Shown piece by piece: positions 6,047-9,931 of a stretch of DNA of 9,931 bases. Positions within the stretch are counted from its first letter, which is position 1. Every line of letters starts with the position of its first letter. The notes beneath the pieces were generated by a model, which was given only the letters and a program-made list of their open reading frames with translations, did no database searches and was not told the origin of the DNA. The position numbers and the translations under genes are program-made. This stretch comes from a bacterium (lineage in GTDB: Bacteria; Ratteibacteria; UBA8468; B48-G9; DTJG01), in assembly GCA_026418655.1 (NCBI GenBank), contig JAOAAW010000065.1:1-9931 (forward strand). Reading direction: 5' to 3'.

Positions 6047-6080
6047 AATCCCCCTTGGTCCCCCTTTTGTAAAGGGGGAA
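6047..6080 (+). repeat. Palindromic repeat copy 9 between convergent genes
   Basis: It contains AATCCCCCTTGG followed by an 8-bp perfect stem CCCCCTTT (6060-6067) / AAAGGGGG (6071-6078) with loop TGT. It fills most of the 75-nt gap between the amidohydrolase and amrS 3' ends. No other terminator is visible there, so it may serve as a bidirectional 3'-end structure. Confidence 0.85.
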
Positions 6081-6095
6081 ATATGAGGGTAAGGG

Positions 6096-7100
6096 TTATT
6101 TCCATACTCCGACAATCTTAAACCTACATTTTTTGCATTCGCCATTAACAATATTATTCTGACTTACCAGGTAACCTTCTCTTTCAATAAGCAGGAAGCC
6201 GCAGCGTGGACAATGTGTATTTTCTCCCTGATCGCCAAATACATTTCCTGTATAGACATAAATAAATCCTGCCTCAATGGCTTTCCTTCTGAACTGTCTT
6301 ATTTTCTCAACAGGTGTTGGATAATGGTCAGACATTTTATATGTTGGATAGAAGCGTGAAATGTGCCATGGAATTTCAAAGGAAATTTTTGAAAGTTCTT
6401 TTATCAGGAAACTGAAGACATCTTCACTATCATTATATTCTGGAATTACAAGGGTTGTGACTTCAACCCATATTCCTCGTTCTTTCATTGCTCTGATGTT
6501 GTTCAAAACAGGAGCAAAATGAGCGCCACAGAGTTTTTGATAGAAATTTTCATCACCCTTCAGGTCAATATTTGCTGCATCCAGATATGGTGTAATTTTT
6601 TCAAGGGCTTCCCTGCTCATATATCCATTTGTCACAAAATTATTACGAAGGCCTGCTTGTTTTGCTAAAACTGCGCAATCATAGGCAAATTCAAAATATA
6701 CTGTTGGTTCTGTGTATGTATAGGAAATACTTTCGCACTTATATTTTCTGGCGAGGCTTACTATTTCAGCCGGACTTATTATGCTTCCGTATGTTGTATA
6801 GTTTTCTGGTGCCTGTGAAATTTCAAAATTCTGACAGAAACTGCATTTGAAATTACATCCCACAGTTGAAATAGAAAAGGCAGTACTTCCAGGGAGAAAA
6901 TGAAAAAATGGCTTTTTTTCTATCGGGTCAACATTTCTTGCAACAGGAAAGCCATAAACAATGGAGAAAAGCTGACCATCCTTATTAATCCTGACCCTGC
7001 ATAATCCACGCCCTCCTTCTTCAATGACACAATAATGATTACACAATCTGCATCTGACCTTTTTCTCGGGTAATTTTTCCTGGAAAAATGCAAGATGCAT
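6096..7100 (-). CDS. amrS: AmmeMemoRadiSam system radical SAM enzyme (AmrS)
   Basis: This 334-residue protein was formerly often annotated as a pyruvate formate-lyase activating-enzyme homologue. The N-terminus carries four cysteines (C17, C20, C24, C34, the CRLCNHYC..GLC pattern). The radical SAM motif CNFKCSFC (C82, C86, C89) would bind a 4Fe-4S cluster with S-adenosylmethionine. The following SISYTYTEPTVYFEFAYD and NGYMSREAL segments are characteristic of AmrS. The C-terminus has a zinc-ribbon-like pair of CxxC motifs (C297/C300 and C322/C325). Family members normally accompany AMMECR1 and Memo homologues; neither is in this window. The gene begins 3 nt after the gspC-like stop codon with GGAG 6 nt before its ATG, so it is the second gene of a minus-strand operon. 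The exact reaction of the system is not established to my knowledge. Confidence 0.9.
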   Translation of the reverse strand: MHLAFFQEKLPEKKVRCRLCNHYCVIEEGGRGLCRVRINKDGQLFSIVYGFPVARNVDPIEKKPFFHFLPGSTAFSISTVGCNFKCSFCQNFEISQAPENYTTYGSIISPAEIVSLARKYKCESISYTYTEPTVYFEFAYDCAVLAKQAGLRNNFVTNGYMSREALEKITPYLDAANIDLKGDENFYQKLCGAHFAPVLNNIRAMKERGIWVEVTTLVIPEYNDSEDVFSFLIKELSKISFEIPWHISRFYPTYKMSDHYPTPVEKIRQFRRKAIEAGFIYVYTGNVFGDQGENTHCPRCGFLLIEREGYLVSQNNIVNGECKKCRFKIVGVWK

Positions 7101-7103
7101 CTT

Positions 7104-7961
7104 TTACTCCAGCCGGTAGGTTAATATCAGGGGTTGTCCACTTCTGATGATTTCAACAGTGACAAGTTTTGTCTGACTGCTTATAATTGTGTTATAAACT
7201 GCATATGCCCTTGCTAAACTGTCTATCAGGGTACCATTAATTCTTTTTATTACATCGCCTGGCTGGATTCCAATCTGAGCCGAAATTCCTCCTTCAGGAA
7301 CTCTGTTAACAACAAACCCCTCAACCCTGCCATCCTGCACAAAAGGCGTTACGCTTACAGAGGCAAGAAGTGATGGATCTGACCTCATCTTTTCGGAAAT
7401 TTCATTGAGATTTATGCTTTTTGGTTGTTGTGGAACCGGTATATTGGTTTCAATATTTGTTGAGGTGATCGGTTGGGTTTGAGATGTTGTTGATGTCTGT
7501 CCAGGTCTTCCAGGAAAAACTTTGACAGACGAATCTTTAATTGCAATGGCAGTTTTATCTATCTGTGGTTTTGGCAGGGTTAATTTTATATCCCTGCCAT
7601 TATACGAAAATTCAACATCAAACTCATTGATTTTTTTTACGTATGCATTTTCAATTATATCGCCCTCGCTCAACACGGTTTCTGTTTTTCTTTCAGTAAT
7701 CTCAACTATTGCAAGGGAATCACCATCAGGATTATAAATTATACCTTTCAGAGCAATAATGGAATCAAGGGCTGGTTCTGGTGCTGGCTTCAGTATTGAT
7801 TTTACTGGTTTTTGTTGTGGTGGGGGTGTGTCAGCAAAAATTTTCCTGTTGATAATTTTTGAATAATCGGTCTTACCAGAACAAAAATTATTAAAATTAG
7901 AAAAAAGGCATAAGAGACAGGCCACGCAAACCGGATTGAAAAGTTTCTTCATTTCATTCAT
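7104..7961 (-). CDS. GspC-like type II secretion protein (HR domain plus PDZ)
   Basis: From the ATG at 7961 the protein has 285 residues. It shows a short basic N-terminus and hydrophobic segment (about 7-23), a Pro-rich linker (45-65), and a GspC homology-region-like beta domain (about 68-130: LKGIIYNPDGDSLAIVEI..VLSEGDIIENAYVKKINEFDVEF). A Ser/Thr/Pro/Gln-rich spacer (about 150-182) leads to a C-terminal PDZ domain (about 204-285: RVEGFVVNRVP..AQIGIQPGDVIKRINGTLI). In type II secretion, GspC is an inner-membrane protein whose HR domain contacts the outer-membrane secretin GspD. An upstream ATG at 8057 is open in frame, but its first residues translate palindromic repeat copy 10 and precede the hydrophobic segment, so I reject it. 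The ATG at 7952 (MKKLF) is a second candidate. No other gsp genes are adjacent, which is unusual for gspC, and amrS follows after 3 nt. Confidence 0.82.
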   Translation of the reverse strand: MNEMKKLFNPVCVACLLCLFSNFNNFCSGKTDYSKIINRKIFADTPPPQQKPVKSILKPAPEPALDSIIALKGIIYNPDGDSLAIVEITERKTETVLSEGDIIENAYVKKINEFDVEFSYNGRDIKLTLPKPQIDKTAIAIKDSSVKVFPGRPGQTSTTSQTQPITSTNIETNIPVPQQPKSINLNEISEKMRSDPSLLASVSVTPFVQDGRVEGFVVNRVPEGGISAQIGIQPGDVIKRINGTLIDSLARAYAVYNTIISSQTKLVTVEIIRSGQPLILTYRLE

Positions 7962-7968
7962 TGTTAAA

Positions 7969-7977
7969 ATTATACCA
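7969..7977 (-). promoter_or_regulatory. Extended -10 promoter (TGGTATAAT) 7 nt before the gspC-like ATG
   Basis: On the minus strand, TGG directly precedes a perfect TATAAT (7974-7969). This is the TGn extended -10 form, which can function without a good -35, and none is seen. Only 7 nt separate it from the ATG at 7961, so transcription would start at or beside the start codon. No Shine-Dalgarno is present. This supports 7961 as the start and suggests a leaderless mRNA. Confidence 0.6.
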
Positions 7978-8013
7978 CAAAAAGATTTTACATAAAATAG
8001 GATGGATTTACAA

Positions 8014-8050
8014 AATCCTCCTTTGGGGTCCCCCTTTTGCAAAGGGGGAA
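8014..8050 (+). repeat. Palindromic repeat copy 10
   Basis: It contains AATCCTCCTTTGGGGT, then an 8-bp perfect stem CCCCCTTT (8030-8037) / AAAGGGGG (8041-8048) with loop TGC. It lies upstream of the gspC-like promoter, and its translation produces the spurious N-terminal extension of that open frame. Confidence 0.85.
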
Positions 8051-8084
8051 AATACAATCGGGCAAACGGGGGTAGGGAAGATTT

Positions 8085-8100
8085 TTCTTTTGCAAAAGAA
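8085..8100. repeat. 16-bp perfect palindrome TTCTTTTGCAAAAGAA
   Basis: The 16 bases are fully self-complementary around a TGCA centre. The core CTTTTGCAAAG is shared with copy 10, about 50 nt away, and the preceding CGGGGGTAGGGAAGATTT resembles the G-rich flank of the repeat family. It may be a diverged member with A/T-rich arms. No protein-binding assignment is possible. Confidence 0.5.
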
Positions 8101-8107
8101 GACAGGT

Positions 8108-8142
8108 AAAAAAAACAGGGCGGGATTTGATCCCGCCCTGTT
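8108..8142 (-). terminator. Strong intrinsic terminator of the beta-propeller gene
   Basis: It has a perfect 13-bp stem AACAGGGCGGGAT (8114-8126) / ATCCCGCCCTGTT (8130-8142) with a 3-nt loop. On the minus strand it is followed by an uninterrupted T-run of eight (8115-8108). It begins 22 nt after the stop codon of the minus-strand gene ending at 8164, and isolates that gene from the gspC-like promoter downstream. Confidence 0.93.
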
Positions 8143-8163
8143 CTGATTCACAAGGATGCTACA

Positions 8164-9912
8164 TCAATCTGACCATTTACCCTGGGTCCAGTACATCTCA
8201 GCAACTCCTGATGTTGCACCTGCACCTGATGCATAGACATCAATGGTGCCACCACCATTATAGTCACCGATGTACAGGTATCCACCCGCTAATGTAGAAG
8301 CATCTCCTGCTGCAACCTGTTGTGGACCAGCAGGTGCTTCAAACTTCCAGTACCAACCTCTTGTTCCAGCAGGACTTGCCCAGATGTTGATTACAGCCAG
8401 AATGATGTTATCCCAGTTAAGCGCTGGATACTGTGGCCAGCCAGTGCCATATCCGGGTAATCGTCCTTCTATTGCCCATGTCTCAATACCATAGAGCAGG
8501 TCAAGGTCCTGAATCACTCCATCCGGCTTATTGGCTTCTTTCTTTTCATTGTATTTATCAACCGGGCAATAAGGTTTCATGATATCAAGTGTGCCGTTTC
8601 CAGTTACAATGGTTGATGTTGCCTGACCATTCATAAAGTAGCTGATTGTTCCAGAGAAGCTCTTTGTACCAGAGCCATTTGGTGTAACCGATATCGTCAG
8701 GATATGGTCTGCAACTGTACCTGCTGAACCACCGGTTCCAGCAAACACAAACTTCAGTGTTTTGAGTCCTGTAACAGGAGTGTCATTTAGCTGATAATAG
8801 TTGGTACCGGATGTAAGAGGTACCCCATCCCTCAAAACCGATACCACTGTCCAGGATGGAATCACTTCTTCAAGGGTATAAGACACCGGCTTTTTACCAT
8901 CATCAATGTCAATCTTGATGCTGTAGGTCAATGTTGCACCAGCGGCAGCCCTTGTTTGAAGTGTTCTTGTTGCAACAATATCACCTGGAGTTCTTTCCAT
9001 ATTCCAGCAGAACTTGTCGCCTGTTACAACAATATTTGCACCACCTAAATCAGTGATTGCAGTTGCAATTCCAGCAGAAGTTGCTGAATAAAGGATTCTA
9101 CCACCCACTCCATCAGCCACAAACACTATTGAACCATCTCCAAACGGTGAATACTGTGGATATGCTGGATTTGTAATGCCGGCAAGTCCTGGAAATGCGG
9201 TAACACCAAGTCCTGTGCCTGCATCCATTGTATAAATCTTGCTTGTGCCATCCCTGTTAGAAACAAAAATGATCTTTGTTCCATCAGGTGAAAAGCTTGG
9301 ATTTGTGTCATTCCATTTTCCAGAAATGTTTCCACCGAGGATCTGGGCAGTTCCTTTTACAACAGCAGTATCTGCTGATGCATTGCAGGAAAGAGCAATC
9401 TTGTATATTGTTTTCTGACCAGAGCCATTTTCAACCCAGACAAGGCTGCTCATATCTGGTGCAATGGCTATATCCTCAGCATTTGTACCAATGTTGAATG
9501 AGACTGCTGTTTCACTGACTGATTTGTCAATGAGCTTGGCAAAAATCTGTTTTGCTCCAAGGTTTGTTCCAGCGATAAAGAATACCCATTTTCCATCAGG
9601 ACTGATTACAGGCATCTTTATTACTTGTTTTCCGCTAAAGCCAGGGGTTGACTGATCAACAAAAATTTGGTTGTTTGTTCCATCTGAATTCATTCTTAGG
9701 ATCGCTGAGGGCGGCACATTGGTTCCTGTTTTTATGTCATAAACAATTCTTGCAGCGCCAAGTGATGGATAGCTCTTGATGCCTGTACCAGGTGTTGTCA
9801 CTGTTGTTATTGGATCAATTCTTGTTGCACTTGTAAAATCACCGACCCTTACCTGAGCATCATTAGCAGCACCAGAGGTAAATGCAATCTCAGTGTCAGT
9901 AATTCCTGGTAC
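8164..9912 (-). CDS. Large exported WD40/TolB-like beta-propeller protein, 5' truncated by contig end
   Basis: The genuine sequence encodes 582 residues up to a TGA at 8166-8164; the N-terminus lies beyond the contig. The open frame continues five codons into adapter (reading MYKRQ), which must be excluded. PD40/TolB-like blades are visible at about residues 101-115 (PVISPDGKWVFFIAG), 150-163, 205-230 (SFSPDGTKIIFVSNRDGTSK) and 253-276. A beta-sandwich-like segment follows (about 300-445, DUF11-like in style: TYSIKIDIDDGKKPVSYTLEEVIP). The last 137 residues form a distinct module beginning with YCPVDKYN. It contains DGVIQDLDLLYGIETWA (464-480), a similar NWDNIILAVINIWA (499-512) and a loop GDYNGGGTIDV (549-559) that resemble degenerate dockerin/EF-hand calcium motifs. 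Composition rich in Gly, Thr, Ser and Ala and poor in Cys suggests an extracellular or periplasmic protein. Specific function unknown. A strong terminator follows. Confidence 0.8.
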   Translation of the reverse strand, partial: VPGITDTEIAFTSGAANDAQVRVGDFTSATRIDPITTVTTPGTGIKSYPSLGAARIVYDIKTGTNVPPSAILRMNSDGTNNQIFVDQSTPGFSGKQVIKMPVISPDGKWVFFIAGTNLGAKQIFAKLIDKSVSETAVSFNIGTNAEDIAIAPDMSSLVWVENGSGQKTIYKIALSCNASADTAVVKGTAQILGGNISGKWNDTNPSFSPDGTKIIFVSNRDGTSKIYTMDAGTGLGVTAFPGLAGITNPAYPQYSPFGDGSIVFVADGVGGRILYSATSAGIATAITDLGGANIVVTGDKFCWNMERTPGDIVATRTLQTRAAAGATLTYSIKIDIDDGKKPVSYTLEEVIPSWTVVSVLRDGVPLTSGTNYYQLNDTPVTGLKTLKFVFAGTGGSAGTVADHILTISVTPNGSGTKSFSGTISYFMNGQATSTIVTGNGTLDIMKPYCPVDKYNEKKEANKPDGVIQDLDLLYGIETWAIEGRLPGYGTGWPQYPALNWDNIILAVINIWASPAGTRGWYWKFEAPAGPQQVAAGDASTLAGGYLYIGDYNGGGTIDVYASGAGATSGVAEMYWTQGKWSD

Positions 9913-9931
9913 CTGTCTCTTATACACATCT
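9913..9931. other. Nextera/Tn5 mosaic-end adapter sequence (artefact)
   Basis: The final 19 bases CTGTCTCTTATACACATCT are an exact match to the reverse complement of the Tn5 mosaic end used in Nextera libraries. They are library-derived and should be trimmed. Reading through them on the minus strand gives the false N-terminus (D)VYKRQ, or MYKRQ when the GTG at 9927 is taken as a start. Confidence 0.97.

Noticed and set aside
7910..7920. ATAAGAGACAG matches 11 bases of the Tn5 mosaic end inside the gspC-like gene, suggesting a chimeric join.
   Set aside because: Only 11 of 19 bases match, and the reading frame runs through it coherently as the hydrophobic N-terminal segment, so coincidence is more likely than a chimera.
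7962..8057. N-terminal extension of the gspC-like open frame starting at 8057.
   Set aside because: The extension begins in translated palindromic repeat copy 10 and precedes the hydrophobic segment. A promoter and ATG at 7961 give a better start.
9126..9335. Frames antisense to or out of phase with the beta-propeller gene (for example 9126-9335, 8270-8494, 9276-9497).
   Set aside because: They lie wholly within the well-supported long frame and show biased, Gln/His/Leu-rich composition typical of off-frame shadows.
1..9931. A complete novel defence, mobile or biosynthetic system.
   Set aside because: The recognised genes are mostly housekeeping, sugar metabolism and surface or secretion functions. 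No toxin-antitoxin, nuclease, transposase, integrase or biosynthetic cluster is visible.

Overview
This looks like a window from the genome of an uncultured, probably Gram-negative bacterium, assembled from metagenomic or single-cell reads. The base composition is AT-leaning. A DUF1559-type pilin-like protein with an H-X9-DG motif, a GspC-like secretion protein and large secreted beta-rich proteins suggest a PVC-related or Omnitrophota/Ratteibacteria-like lineage. That placement is low-confidence inference. The last 19 bases (9913-9931) are not genomic: they match the Nextera/Tn5 mosaic-end adapter, so the right edge is a contig end carrying unremoved adapter.

Layout. Positions 1-384 (+) hold the 3' end of a secreted protein with tandem carboxypeptidase-regulatory-like beta domains. 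It is followed closely by a DUF1559 pseudopilin-like gene (432-1160, +). A 318-base gene-free stretch (1161-1478) is packed with five copies of a palindromic repeat. Next come rarA (1479-2849, +) and an overlapping 5-formyltetrahydrofolate cyclo-ligase gene (2815-3372, +), then three more repeat copies. A rhaB-type sugar kinase (5084-3582, -) and a metal-dependent amidohydrolase (5220-6020, +) diverge from a compact regulatory region that carries overlapping promoters and a perfect 12-bp palindrome. One repeat copy lies between the convergent amidohydrolase and amrS ends. On the minus strand, a gspC-like gene (7961-7104) is followed 3 nt later by the radical SAM gene amrS (7100-6096). Another repeat copy and a strong intrinsic terminator (8108-8142) separate these from a large minus-strand beta-propeller protein gene (9912-8164), which is cut by the contig end.

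How the genes fit together. Three themes appear. The first is the cell surface and type II secretion/type IV pilus-like machinery: the pseudopilin-like protein, the GspC-like protein and two large beta-rich, probably exported proteins. The second is housekeeping: RarA for replication-fork maintenance and the folate cyclo-ligase. The third is carbohydrate metabolism: the rhamnulokinase-type kinase and the amidohydrolase, probably under a shared regulator.

The most notable non-coding signals are four. There is a dispersed palindromic repeat family with a compensatory base change in its stem. Two genes have a perfect TATAAT only 6-7 nt upstream of the ATG, which suggests leaderless mRNAs. The divergent operator region is the third, and the adapter-derived false N-terminus (MYKRQ) on the right-hand gene is the fourth. 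I saw no CRISPR array, tRNA, rRNA, transposase or complete defence system.
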